From assembly GCA_038093975.1 (NCBI GenBank), contig JBBPTG010000095.1, positions 35,029-99,028 of the forward strand: a stretch of DNA of 64,000 nucleotides. Reading direction: 5' to 3'. The notes under the pieces were generated by a model, which made no database searches, was not told the DNA's origin, and saw nothing but the letters and a program-made list of their open reading frames with translations. Source of the stretch: Chalciporus piperatus. Taxonomy: Eukaryota; Basidiomycota; Agaricomycetes; Boletales; Boletaceae. Below are positions 48,713-60,265 of the stretch, one piece after another. The position numbers were made by a program, and so were the translations under genes. Within the stretch, counting starts at the first letter, position 1. Each line of letters starts with the position of its first letter.

Positions 48713-50008
48713 ATGGCTGAGTCTCCCTATGGCTCGTTGAGGTCAAGGGGGTCTCATCGTTCCCATGGAGATCGTTCCCAGTCGTCGGATGAGTCAAACA
48801 GAAGTGGCCATCTCATCCCCTTCGGCAGCCCAGGCTCTGATCGCAGTCGCACTGGAGGATCGGTGTCAGGATATTCTAGCGATCGAGAATCGGAAAAAGC
48901 CCCGGCAGGACCTAGCGTCACAAGTCCTTTCGTGAGGAAGCTTTATGAGTGAGGCCTCACTCACTACGCTTCATGTACTAACGAATGCGTGATGTTAAGA
49001 CTGGTCAACGACCCCAAAACTCAGACTTACATCACATGGACGGAACTAGGAACAAGGTTTTTATCCCCTCATAGCACGGTTCCCGAGTTGTTTATTTGTC
49101 ACTCTGATGTTATGAACATTCCAGTTTTGTGGTTCCCAACGAGGGCGAGTTTACCAAGAACATATTACTGCTGCATTTCAATGAGATGCGTATAGACGTC
49201 TGTATATTCTCATGCATTACTCTCTCGCTCGACTTCTCAGCTCACATTCACGTGTAGTTTAGCGGCTTCGTCCGGCAACTCAAGAGGTACGGATTCTATG
49301 TCAATGGGGTGGGTCTTCCGTTTCCTCGAAGTGTTCGATGTTGTTCGTAATGCTTTTCTCTCTCCCTTTGAATTTCGTCTCTTCTTTGTCCCCGATTTTT
49401 CTTGGAAAAAGACCCCTAATCAACGCACGTGTGTCTCTCCCCGACCTTGGGAGTTCTCCCATCCAAAATTTCTGCGCGACCGTCCAGATCTACTTGATGG
49501 AATAACACGCCAAAAAGCGTCACTGGTGGAGGCTGTCTTCGTAACTTCGCCCACGTCGGGTTCTATATCCCCAAGCAGTTCCGTCTCCGACGCCCATTCT
49601 CCACCCCATGGCGCCTACACCCACAGCAGCCCACCATCGTCGCTCGCTCACTCCCTCCCATTGCCCAGTTTGCTCGTCAACTCACAGTCCCACCCCTCCA
49701 TTGATTCACCCTTACCGTCGCCTATCCTATCCGATGATCTACCGCCCATCTGGCAGAGGACGGGTTTTGATTGGAGATCGAGCAGCCAGAGCTCGCTATC
49801 AGATCTTGGACAATCACAAAGTCAGTTCGACATCCCATCCGTCCTCGAGGTGGACGACGACGAGCGGGGGGAGACAGAGCATCAGATCACAGACGGCGAG
49901 AGAAACACCCTCTCTCCAGATGCTCTGCAAGCTGCCCCTGATTTCTGGCAGGAGGTATGGTCGTCGGGAATATTAGCACATCCGCGCAGCGTGATACCCC
50001 GTAATTGA
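48713..50008 (+). CDS. Heat-shock-factor-type DNA-binding protein
   Basis: Exons resolved: 48713-48948, 49000-49056, 49125 to about 49198, about 49259 to 49308, and about 49410-50008. The ATG at 48713 follows an upstream in-frame stretch without ATG. A Ser/Arg-rich leader (about 70 residues) precedes the HSF fold: F-V-R-K-L-Y-E-L-V-N-D-P-K-T, I-T-W-T-E-L-G-T-S-F-V-V, L-L-H-F-N, the recognition helix F-V-R-Q-L-K-R-Y-G-F-Y, and W-E-F-S-H-P-K-F-L-R-D-R-P-D-L-L. The recognition helix has K-R where most heat-shock factors have N-M. The exon 3 donor is unclear: GAC|GTCTGT keeps the frame, while the nearer GTATAG does not. No leucine-zipper trimerisation region is evident after the domain; the tail is Ser/Pro-rich. 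It is probably an HSF-family regulator rather than the main heat-shock factor. Confidence 0.75.
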
Positions 50009-50693
50009 TGGGCAGAGAGGAAGCGCAGACCACTGTGTTCTAAAGTTCGAGGTCAAGTTAACCACTTGAGCTTATTCAACATAGTCAATCACGAGGGAAT
50101 GCCTTTCATCTCCCCTTAACAAATATTGCGACTTGCGCGTGCATATAATGTTACAACTTTCGTCTTCACACCATTATCAGGTTGCGAACTTGCGATATGG
50201 TTTCCAGCAAGTCTTTTTCATGTGCAGGACTTGCAGGGGAGTCAGAGAGGTCGGAATCATCGGCGTATTCCTTGCTCTTCGATTCTCACAATAATGAACG
50301 GGGCAATGGTTGAGTGAGGCCAATGGTCGGTCCAATCTTTCTAAGTCTCCGCCACAAAGTTACAAGTATCACATACTTTCTTCATTCGGTGCTAGCCTCA
50401 TTATTTGCGCGCAACGCTGTAAGTAACGTGTAGATGATGCAGAAGTACTGAGTACTTAGACTTCTTGGTCATGGCGGCGCTGCAAAAGCCTTCAAGCTTC
50501 AAGCTCGAATGTCCTAGTATACTAGGTAGTAGGGACATCATACGATGTAGACCTAGGGGGATTACCTGACTCGACCTCACAGTCTGCCGCATCAACCTGA
50601 GCTTACTGAGCGGCGACTCGGACTCATGTGCATATTTCAATCTTGAATTTACATGTGACTACAGGGTAGTGATCAAGCACATACTATACTCAG
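50009..50693. other. Intergenic, convergent 3' flanks
   Basis: The gap between two converging genes. No domain-bearing frame is seen; only an 80-codon frame of odd composition on the minus strand. Confidence 0.5.
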
Positions 50694-53364
50694 TTAGAGA
50701 CCAATGTGAATGAAAACAATTCTTTGCTCCAAAGGGACCCCGTTGTCGCCTCGCAATCTATGAACTGCCTCATTCAATGCCCAAGCCGCACGCGAACCAT
50801 CCAACCTTCCCGACCCCCCAAGCATGCACCCGTAGAAAGCCTCCACTACGCGACTTACCATTTGGTCATCGACATGCCACATCGTACCAATGACACTTCG
50901 GAACCCAGCGAATTGCATTCCAGCAGCAAGGTGTATCACCTCGTCGGGAACCAACGTATTAGACGCCGCCGTATGACACGCAGATAAGAACGCAAACTGA
51001 GGATCTTTGAGCTCAGCAGTGATGAGGTTCGTCAAACTCAACGGTCCATCGCCCATCGCGAAGGAAGATGTGAGCGGTCGATCGGCGTCCGGTCGTCCAT
51101 GACATGCAAGGTGGACGAATTGTCGGTGGCTCAACGATGTGAGCACACTCTCGACCGTCGCTTGCCTTCCTTCTAGTTTGTCGAAGTGTATGTTGTGCGA
51201 GATCAGTCGTCGGGAAAGGGTTTCGATTTCGTGAGGAACGCAGTCTAGGTGGTCCCCCTCGTATGGTTGTCCTTGAGCGATAACCATGAAATGTGGGTTG
51301 GGAGAGCGAGGCAACTTTGGGGCTTCCCGTGCACGCAGCAAGGCGCTTATCGTTGGGGTGTACGACGAAATGTACTTGTCAAATAGACTCGGCATACCCC
51401 TGGCATACAGTCCAGCAGCATGCAAAGGAAGCGCAGTGAAATCTGCTGTCGGACACCACCATATTCGTGAGTGGCGCGGAATGTGGAGTCGCTCGAGCTC
51501 ATCGACGATGGGCTCGACAACCAAAGTCCAGAGATCTCGGAGTATATCGGTGATCTCTTTCGTCTTCTGAGCATAAGCAGCGAATCCTTGGATGATACAC
51601 CGAAAGCTGGATGATAATGCAGCGACCTCCCGTTTCGTTATGTCTGGAAGGGGAATGTGGACGGGATCGCGGAAATGCAGAATGACGACAGCGTCGCAGC
51701 TGTACTCGCTTGGATTAACTATAATCACAGGACCACCGCTTGCTGCTTCACGCAGAGCGGAAAAAGTAGGGGGAAGGAGAAATCGAGCGAAGCCGGGGAG
51801 TGTGCGGATTTGCGAGAGGATATCTTCGAACTGGGCTTGAAGCGTCCGCACTTGAGACAGTTCACGTTCAGATGAAGAATCGACTAGTTGACGAATGAGT
51901 CGACTCATATACATCAACTGTTCCGCTAGTTCTCGTCCTCTGTCACCTGAAGCCGTGAGCGCGTCAAGAGGCGTTCTGAATCGGGCTAATTGAGCCCAAA
52001 GCATGCCCCGCCCTTGTTCTATTAACTCTACCGCGGCCTCCAATGCGCCCTGACGGACAGCACATGAAAAGGCATCTGCGGCAAGTGTAGAGGTATGCAT
52101 CTGTAAGACTTCGTGACGCAGTGTTGCGGATGGCGCTAGATTGACGATGCGATCGAGAATGGCTAATGCACACCTGTATGCATCGAGCGCAGACGGATGT
52201 TTGAATTTCTCAGCATTCCTCGTCCACGATCTCGCTGCCATGAGCCCATGGTGAGAAATTGCGTAGGGCGGTAAGCTTGCAAGGCTCGAGTAGCCGGAGA
52301 ACGCGTCATCGACAAAGGATTCGCCCAATGCTGTATAGTAACATAATCAGCAAGGTGATTTGAATGATAATGGCAATCATACCATCGCAATTGTTTAGTA
52401 ACAGCTCGTTATATCCTTGCAGAATTCCAGCTCGCAAGTGATATCCCTCAGGACAGTTATCTAATGCCTCTTGAGAAATCTCGATGGCTTCAGCGAGGCT
52501 GGAATCCTGACCACCTTGCATTTCAAATTGCTTTTGAAGACAGTATGCAAGGTGGCTCAGAGACACGGGTCTGTAAACGTGACCAGGAGGGCGGAACTCT
52601 AGGGCAGCCCAATGGAGCTCAGTAGCCTCATTGAGGTGGGAGAGCAGACCCTGTTGTTCATACGAAATCTGGAGACTGTACGCGAGGTCGCCGAGAGGAC
52701 TAGGCCGGAAAGGATGATCATGAGGACACAGTTCCAGTGCATCTCGGTGCAACTGTATCGCTTCTGTGAGGTCCGAAAGCTCGCCTTGTCGTTGAAACTT
52801 TCGGAGAAGCGCTTTGGCAAGGTTGTTTAATGCTCTGTGTCTGTTAGGATCGCCGGGGGGTCGGAGATCCAGGGTAGCTCGATGATGCTCAATCGCCTCA
52901 TAGAGGTCAGCTAGCAGACCTTGTTGCTCGAACCGCCTTCTAAGGGCATTGGCCAGATTATTGAGAGAGGATGATCGGAGGTCATGACCAGGAAGACGGA
53001 GCGCAAGTGCAGCTCGGTGTAGGTCAATCGCTTCGTGGAGGTCAGCAAGTAGGCCTTGCTGTTCAAAGCGCTTTCTGAGGGCATTGGCGAGGTTGTTGAG
53101 AGATACGTCTCTGAGTTCGTGGCCAGCAGGGCGGAGGTCAAGGGTAGCTTGGTGTAGCTCGATGGCTTCGTTGAGATCAGTAACTTGACCTTGCACCTCA
53201 AATCGATCCCACAGGCTGAGGGCGAGGTCTTCAAGACAGTATTCTCTGTCGGGATGGTTGAGAGGACAGAATGCGAGAACAATTCTCTCGTGCTCAATTT
53301 CTTCGTCAAGCTCAGAGTATGGGGAGGTTACGGTTTCGAAGTCATAGTGACCGTACTCGCTCAT
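50694..53364 (-). CDS. TPR-CHAT protein (caspase-like protease candidate)
   Basis: Two exons, 53364-52383 and 52330-50694, with a 52-nt intron; 872 residues. Residues about 40-325 are six or seven tandem repeats of about 47 residues built on N-N-L-A-N-A-L-R-x-R-F-E-Q-Q-G and A-I-x-L-H-R-A-A-L, i.e. long TPRs of the fungal tetratricopeptide/CHAT type. Residues about 330-560 are helical. The CHAT domain fills the C-terminus. Its peptidase dyad is complete: His737 in H-L-A-C-H-G and Cys778 in L-S-A-C-H-T, 41 residues apart, as in caspases and separase. W-W-C-P-T-A-D-F-T-A-L-P-L-H-A-A-G and G-T-M-W-H-V-D-D are further CHAT hallmarks. In bacteria, TPR-CHAT proteases are unleashed by an activator and cut one partner; the fungal role is unknown. 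No gasdermin-like target is visible next to it. Confidence 0.87.
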
Positions 53365-53956
53365 AACTATGCGTCTGCGTTGACGAAATATCGAAAAACC
53401 AAGTTAAGAGGAGAATGTGAGTGTAAGCGAAGAACACGCGTACCGGACACCGATGAGTCGACCTGGGCTTTCGGGCACGGATGAAGTACTGTAGTTTGAA
53501 CGATCGCTGCTTGCGAGCGGTGCCCGGGAGGGTCGAGTTACTGTCGCAACACACAGAACACAGCAAGTGAGCGTCACAGTCCAAGCAAGTCGTTGACGAG
53601 CGCTAAACACAAATGTTGACCTCGTGGACTGTCGAAGCAATTTGAACGTGTCATCAAGCTGGCCCGAGGTGTGCAAAGCGCACCATGGTGCGAATAACGA
53701 TGGAGCGACGGAGTCAATGTCACGGTGACCAGCTGGTCAACGGACAGGAACCAGTCTAGGCACTCGTTCCTCCCCCGCTCTAAACCTGAGGACCTCTGAC
53801 AATCGCAAGGCGGGTATCCATCAGAACGCACGGCTTGCGACTGACGGAAGTCTGAAATGCTTGCGAACGAATTCGCGCGCCGACTCGTCAGGCGCTTTAC
53901 AAAGAAACATAAAGTAAGGTATGTATCCAACAGCAATATCTGATCTCGATTTACTC
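53365..53956. other. Intergenic upstream of TPR-CHAT gene
   Basis: Promoter of the TPR-CHAT gene and 3' flank of the cochaperone gene. Frames on the minus strand (53404-53936) are not supported by any motif. Confidence 0.5.
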
Positions 53957-56039
53957 TCAGAAATCAAAGTCGTGCGGATGCCCTCGTCCCCCAGGACCAC
54001 TATGGAAATGGAAACCACCCCCACCCCCACCCCCGAAAGGTCCCCCACCAAAGCCACCACCACCACCCTGGAACTGCGCAAAGATATCTGCCAGATCAGC
54101 TGGATTCATCCCTCCGAACGGACCGCCGCCCATGCCGCCCATGCCGGAATCGTTCTGGCCGTCCTCGTCTTCGCCCATGTCGTATCGTTGTCGTCGTTGA
54201 GGATCCGAGAGCACAGCGTGTGCTTCGACGACGAGCTTGAATTTCTCTTCGTCACCACCCTGGAATATAACAAGCAAGGTGAGCGTGTGGTCTCAGAGGA
54301 AATGGGTGCAGAACCTTATCTGGGTGGTGTTTGAGACTCTCCCTACGATATGCCCTTTTGATATCGGCCTCTGAGCACTCCCTCGGAATACCTGGAAGTT
54401 TCTTTCAGATGACTTCCGCCTGATTCGAGTGCGAACATACCAAGGATCTTGTAATAGTCCTTAGTTTTGCTCCGCTTGAGAGCAGCCTCGGCTTTCTTGA
54501 GCTCAACCCTAAGAGCCCTGACATCCGCGTCGGCATTTTCGAACTCGGCTTGTTCGATGGAAGACTTGAAGTCCGCTACTGATGCATCGTACTTCTCGAG
54601 GTGGAGATTGATACGTGCGCGGGTACGCAAGGCTTTGAAGGATGTCGGTAAAAGAGTGAGAGAGGCTTCCGTATCTGCTAGAGCTTCTTCGTATTTGTCA
54701 AGCTACATTCAGAGTTTTAAGAAAGGAAAGGGGATAAGATAATGAACGAGTTTGGTACCTTTACCAGGGTTGTAGCTCGATTCGAGAGAAGTGTAGCTCG
54801 GATCTGCCCGCCTTTACCTTCCTCATTTGCCTCGCCTATGCGCTGCAACACGAGTACGATTAACGCAATTACAATTAGCAGAGAGACAACACATACCTCA
54901 AGGGTTTGTGTATAAAGTGCAACTGCCTCCTGGAGTTTACCGCTTTTAAAGGCCGTGTTACCCTCTTCTTTTAACCGTTCGACGTCTTTGATACGTTTTC
55001 GCAAGCGTGAAGCCGATTCATGTTCAGGATCCAGTCGAAGTGCTGATGCGACATGTTGAAGAGCTTGCGATAGTTTCCCATTGAGGAAAAGTACCAGCCC
55101 ACGCAGTGCAAGCACCTCGGGAGAGTTAGGATTAAGTCTCAGAGCATCACTTCGGTAAGAGATGTTGGTCAGATCACATAATCTTGGGCATAACTCGTTC
55201 TATTTTTTCACTTACTTGCAAGCGGTACTCGCAGCATCCCAGTTGCCGCGTGCGAGTTCTAGCTCGACTCGCCACAGGCGCCATTGCGTAGGCACCTCGC
55301 TACCCTCGCCCTCTATGGTCTGCAAACACTTATCCAAAGCTAGTCTGGCCAATCCCCACTCCTTTCGATGCTTTGCACCATCGAAGTTACGTAAGTGAGT
55401 TTCCAGTTCAGAAACTTTCTCTTGGAGTTGCAATGCTGCGGCGTTGGTTGGTTCGAGGGCGATCACGCTACGTAAAGTGAGTAGAGCAAGCTCGGAGGAG
55501 CCCAAGGCAAGATGACATCGTGCGAGGCGGATCAAGGTCTTAGAGGAAGGTTCGACCGACTGCAATGCGGCAGCCTGCTGACAATCAACAAGTGCCAGTC
55601 GGAAGCGTTTCAATGCCATGTATGACGCGGCCCTATTAGTGAGGTACGATGGCTCTGTCGGCTTCATTTCTGGGAGGAAAGGATGTTAGCGATCACACGA
55701 CTAAGACATGCTGTGGAGCGTGCAGTCGCAGACCTAGAGCTTTGGTATAAAGGTCGATAGCATCGTTGTACTGTTTCGCCTTGAAGGCGACGTTTCCACG
55801 TTCTTTGATCTCCTCTGCTGTTGGGTCTGTCGATTTCTCTGGTAAAGGAGGTTCCACCGGTGGGTTGAGCGGTGAAGAGGGGGTGATTGGACTCGTGGGT
55901 TTTGATTGGGATCCCTGTTGACCCTCGGTCCTGGGATGAATTTAGCGATACTCCAAGTGACCAAACGACGGTGTTCAACGTACTTGATGGCATTCGCCTG
56001 AGTTTGCTTCTTTGCATGGGCTTTCTTTTTGTTCGTCAT
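53957..56039 (-). CDS. DNAJC7-like TPR/J-domain cochaperone
   Basis: Eight exons: 56039-55984, 55930-55734, 55669-55216, 55149-54897, 54842-54759, 54702-54441, 54391-54315 and 54259-53957; 561 residues. A lysine-rich start precedes repeated TPR units (K-E-R-G-N-V-A-F-K-A-K-Q-Y; L-T-N-R-A-A-S-Y; K-E-E-G-N-T-A-F-K; L-S-N-R-A-T-T-L-V-K). The J domain begins near 428 (K-D-Y-Y-K-I-L-G) and carries the H-P-D motif at residues 458-460 (L-K-H-H-P-D-K), which triggers Hsp70 ATP hydrolysis. The C-terminus is a Gly/Phe/Met-rich tail ending H-D-F-D-F. The TPRs are expected to hold Hsp70 and Hsp90 C-termini, so the protein passes clients between them. The J domain itself is split by two introns. Confidence 0.9.
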
Positions 56040-56450
56040 TTTCTTCGATGCAAGGACGGCGAGAAAACTTCTGAGAGAGTCCAGAGGCAACTTCAGTGTG
56101 AGATCTAGTCTGGTATGTCCGTTCAGTGCCCTGGTACTGTGTAGACAATAAACCAGACAGTTAGCAGGAACAGACAACCTTGCTGTCCAAATGGAAGCGA
56201 TCACAAGATGCGTTAGATCGTTATTCCATAAAAGGAAGTTAGTCACGTGCCATATACCTCGGCCGAAATAGGAAATTACCTCCCATTACTTCTCTGTTCT
56301 GCCCATATTTATCACCCAAGTCGACCGTTGCCAGCGCACTCGACCACCGCTGTCCGTGCGAGGCCTCTCGTGGTCCATCCACGCTCATCGGTCGCTGTAT
56401 CGCTCACTGTCTATTTCTCTGCAGATACCATTATCCCTTGTATCATAACA
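56040..56450. promoter_or_regulatory. Divergent promoter, cochaperone / F-box gene
   Basis: A 411-base gap between two genes read outward. A pyrimidine-rich leader ends at the plus-strand ATG (56451). No clear TATA box. Confidence 0.45.
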
Positions 56451-58728
56451 ATGGCCTCAACAGGCTCTTCGCCACACTTCCCCGACATGGGCGACGATAT
56501 CGCTCCCATGAACAGCAGCAAAGGGCCATCGTCGCGGACAGACGACCATAGGCGTCAAGTGAGCGTTGGGATGTCACCTTCAACGGTATATTTGCCTGCT
56601 GCTTCGCCCCCAACACCCGCACCCTCACCAGGCCCTACTGGACCCTTGTTCGCCGACTCCTTCTATCTCTCCAAGGCTTACCCGGCATCTTTTGATCCTG
56701 CAAGTCTATCCAGAATCGAGTTCGCTGGCTTGAAAGCTCTCGCTCCTGTCTACCGCAAACGCTACCTCGTTTCGCTGCTCAATGACTGTACACCTTCGGA
56801 ACTACTCTTCATCTCGCAAACCATTGCACCCATGCTCAGACGCGACTTCCTTGCGGAGCTTCCTCCAGAACTCGCTCTGCATATTCTTAGCTTCGTGGAC
56901 GATCCCAAAACTCTCTCTAGAGCCACCCAGGTCTCTAAGCGTTGGCACGATCTCGTCCAAGATGAATGGTTATGGAAGACAATGTGCGGGACGTATCGGT
57001 TCAATCTGGAGATCGACCCACCTGAGGAGATGGATATCGATGACGAGGCTGTCGGAGACTCCACCAGAGATCCCGAAGAATTTCCGACTCATCCTATGGA
57101 CCCAGCCTTTCAATCTCTCACTCCAGAACAAAGTATGAAACGCCAGGAACGATCACCGTTGTATTCTTGGCGCCGAATATTTGGCGAAAGGTCACCAAGC
57201 GACACCTCATTATCGTACCGGAAGCAGTTCCAGTACTCCTACGTCATAAGTCCGTAATTTTCTTTTCCAGAACATGCTCTTTGCTAACATCAAGCCAAGT
57301 GTCGAATATGCGAAGAGGGGGGGCGTTGCTTCGTTCGCACCGGATGCCTATCGCAACACCTGATGGTGGTGTCGTCACTTCGGTGGCGTTAGACTCCGAT
57401 CGGGTCGTTGTCGGTTGCGCCAATTCAAAGGTCCATATCTACAGCGCCAATACAGGCGTCTTGTGTCGAACGCTCACGGGTCACGACCAAGGCGTGTGGG
57501 CGGTACACCTTGTCAGTCGCGGTGGCTGCTGGGATGAGCCCGATAGCGCCAACGATATGATCGTTGATGACTTGGCAGCATCGTCGTCTTCCACGTCACC
57601 ACCCACGAATGGATGTGTACATCAAAAATACCGTCGTGCGTTGGGTCTTGACATGCCGAAGAAGAGGCGCCCAAGGTCGGCACCACGGTCCGAGAGCTTC
57701 GGGAAACCCAGTGATTTGTGCTGCACTTCGGAAGGTTGGGGTCAGCCCAATCCAATCGTCGTCAGCGCCGGCTGTGATAAGAGCCTGCGCGTTTGGGACG
57801 TCGTATCAGGGTATAACCTTTCCCCTTTTCATTCTATCGCAAACTGATCGTAGATTCCTGTAGTCACTGCATCTATATCCTTCGAGGCCACACTGCGACT
57901 ATCAGGTGTGCCCGAGTGCTACACAATCGTCCAATTGCTGTGACAGGTTCTCGTGATACCACGGTTCGAGTTTGGGACATCCAGAAAGGTAGAATGCTTC
58001 GGCTATTGCAAGGTCACTCGAACAGCGTTCGATGCCTGGACGTCTGTGGGAACAAGGTGGTCAGTGGAAGCTATGACGCAACGTGCAGAGTGAGCAACTT
58101 GACTTCCATTTTCTCAGCGTTGATCTCACCTGGTGTTGACAGATATGGAACGTAGATACCGGGCAATGTCTGCACGTCCTGACAGGTCACGAACAGGAAA
58201 TCTACTCGGTAGCATTTGATGGCATCCGTGTCGTTTCCGGAGGAATGGATACCACTGTACGCGTCTGGGATGCGGGTTCTGGGTCAGTCTTCAAAGTACA
58301 TTCCCCTCCCGTTCTTTCGTTGAGGAACTCGTTTCAGACAATGCGTCGCCCTTTTACAAGGGCACACCGCCCTCGTATGCCAATTGCAGTTATGCCCTAC
58401 GACTGGCCTGCTCGCCACTGGTGGCTCCGATGGACGCGTCATCACATTCGACCTACACAACTACACCTCCCTACAACGCATCTCCGCACACGATTCCTCC
58501 GTCACCGCTCTTCAATTCGACTCTAATTTCCTCATCACCGGTGGCAACGACGGACGGGTGCGCATGTACGAGACGCAAAGCGGGGCGTACGTGAGGGACC
58601 TGAGCGAACGATGCGAGAGCGTGTGGAAGGTGGCTTGTAAAGGCGGGACCTGTGCGGTCATGTGTAAGAGAGCGGGAAAGATGGTGATCGAGATTTGGAC
58701 GTTTAGGCCAAGGACGTTGTATCTCTGA
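56451..58728 (+). CDS. F-box / WD40-repeat protein (SCF ubiquitin-ligase receptor)
   Basis: Five exons: 56451-57249, 57300-57810, 57864-58089, 58143-58282 and 58338-58728; 688 residues. The F-box (about 130-177) reads D-F-L-A-E-L-P-P-E-L-A-L-H-I-L-S-F-V then W-H-D-L-V-Q-D-E-W-L-W, which docks on Skp1. Seven or eight WD40 units follow from about residue 290 (L-T-G-H-D-Q-G-V-W; S-L-R-V-W-D; L-R-G-H-T-A-T-I-R; T-V-R-V-W-D-I; L-T-G-H-E-Q-E-I-Y; L-Q-G-H-T-A-L-V), forming the substrate propeller. The order and spacing fit the Cdc4/Fbxw7/Pop1 group. An acidic and charged insert lies within the first two repeats. The exon 1 donor is A|GTCCGT with a CCAAG acceptor, a weak pair supported by frame and by the M-R-R-G-G stretch. 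Confidence 0.87.
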
Positions 58729-58949
58729 TGATATAGGTGGGTAAGGATATTCGTGTATGTATTGGGGCTCATGTACTAAGGTAGGGTTATTAATTGTTGT
58801 GTATCATTGTAATTTGGGTCTGCTTGGAGAGCGTTCAAGTTGGTCGCGTTAGCTCAACGTTAGCTGCATATAGCCGCGCCCCGCCATCCTCGAATGACAT
58901 GACCGAAATCAGCGATGACGTCGACGACATTCGAATTCCAAAACCCCCG

Positions 58950-59136
58950 GGAGAAAACATATATAAGATGCGTCTCCCGACGTCGTTCAACACCCCGCAC
59001 CTCTTCTCTCTCTCTCTCTCTAACATCTTGAACACTCTGCCAGCAGCGAGCCTCTCTTACCGCCGTCATGCTGCGCGCCGCCGTCCTCCGTTGTGCCCTC
59101 ACCTTCGCACACCCGTCTATCACGTCTTACTCTCTA
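58950..59136 (+). other. Orphan promoter and first exon
   Basis: A TATA-like acatatataag at about 58957-58967, a CT-microsatellite leader (59003-59022), and an ATG at 59068 opening 23 codons that end at a good donor (CTA|GTGAGT, 59137). The peptide (M-L-R-A-A-V-L-R-C-A-L-T-F) looks like a mitochondrial targeting start. No matching second exon is found in the next kilobase. It may be the leftover head of a gene whose body was lost, or chance. Confidence 0.3.
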
Positions 59137-59836
59137 GTGAGTATATTGGATCATCCGGTTCGCATGCAAAAATTTGAGGCGACGACGCTACAGTCAGGTC
59201 TCTGAACGACGATGTTGGAGTTGAAGCACGATTTACAGTCTGTAGCAGCGTGGTCCAAGGTTAACGGGATGGTGAACACGTCGTCACGTCTGATACATTT
59301 GATCTTCTGACCTGGCTGAGATAGTGTTCTCGGACTACTACTTCAAGTTCTTACAAGTGTCGAAGCCGAGGGGGAGAATCTCTCCCTCAATGCAAGAAGT
59401 CAATTGGACGTTCAACGTTCAACTCCGATGTAGGTACTGCCACATCTCCCAGCCAGGAGACGAATGTCAGAGCAATGTGTCAGATCACAGCGGCACGAAC
59501 AAGCCGCAAGTCAACGCCACCTGAAGCACCTAGGCGTACGTACTAGTACGTGACACAAATACTCCATATTATGATGCATGCGATACTGATGTACCTTTGT
59601 GCGCCAGCACGCTCCTTTGGTAGGTCTTGCGTTGGATTCAGCGTGATAGTCGATCAATCTAGAACGGGTAGTCCAAATATTAGTGTAGATATATTCGCCT
59701 TTGTTTCAGTCACTGTCACCCACTGCGTATTATTGTAGTCCATCCCTCTACGAAAATAGCCCGTGTTTCCCGCATAAAGTAGCGTGCGAGGCATCGACTC
59801 CATTCAATGGACAGCTTCTGAACACTCCGAGACAGG
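59137..59836. other. Intergenic, 0.7 kb
   Basis: Between the orphan exon and the HET relic. A 66-codon frame (59324-59524) has no recognisable domain. Nothing further is supported. Confidence 0.45.
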
Positions 59837-60200
59837 GTGTCTGGTAGTTTGACTTCGAGACCCTACGCACGGCCGATGAATTGTGTGCGAGGGGGGAAGC
59901 TGATCGACTCCACGGCTACCACCGATCCCTACATCACAATATCATACACTTGGTACCCAACTCCCGATCCCTCCAATCCCGAATTCGTGACATGGGAATG
60001 GAGAGACGGTACCCCCCCAACTTGAAGTCCCCAAATACACCTCGTTGTTGTGGATCGATGCCATTTGCATCCCACAGAAAGAAACGGAAGTCAAGCAACC
60101 TGAGCTTCGGAGGATGGCAGATGCAACCCTCTCTGTCGCAGGTACTCCCGATGTTCCGCGCGATGGGCCATCACCAAACCTTCGACCCGACGTCTCCACA
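59837..60200 (+). pseudogene. HET-domain (heterokaryon incompatibility) relic
   Basis: The first frame gives G-K-L-I-D-S-T and D-P-Y-I-T-I-S-Y-T-W, the opening of the HET domain. At the C-run near 60011-60017 the frame slips, and the second block appears in another frame: L-L-W-I-D-A-I-C-I-P-Q-K-E-T-E, then R-R-M-A-D. These are the two best conserved HET boxes, in the correct order but closer together than normal. There is no start context, the frame is broken, and the rest of the protein is missing; beyond about 60230 the same bases belong to the gene on the other strand. In fungi, HET proteins trigger cell death on contact with an incompatible partner. Confidence 0.7.
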
Positions 60201-60265
60201 TTGGGACACGAATCTACAATAGCATCCAATCAGATCAAGGCTCAATGCAAGCAAGCGACTTTATA

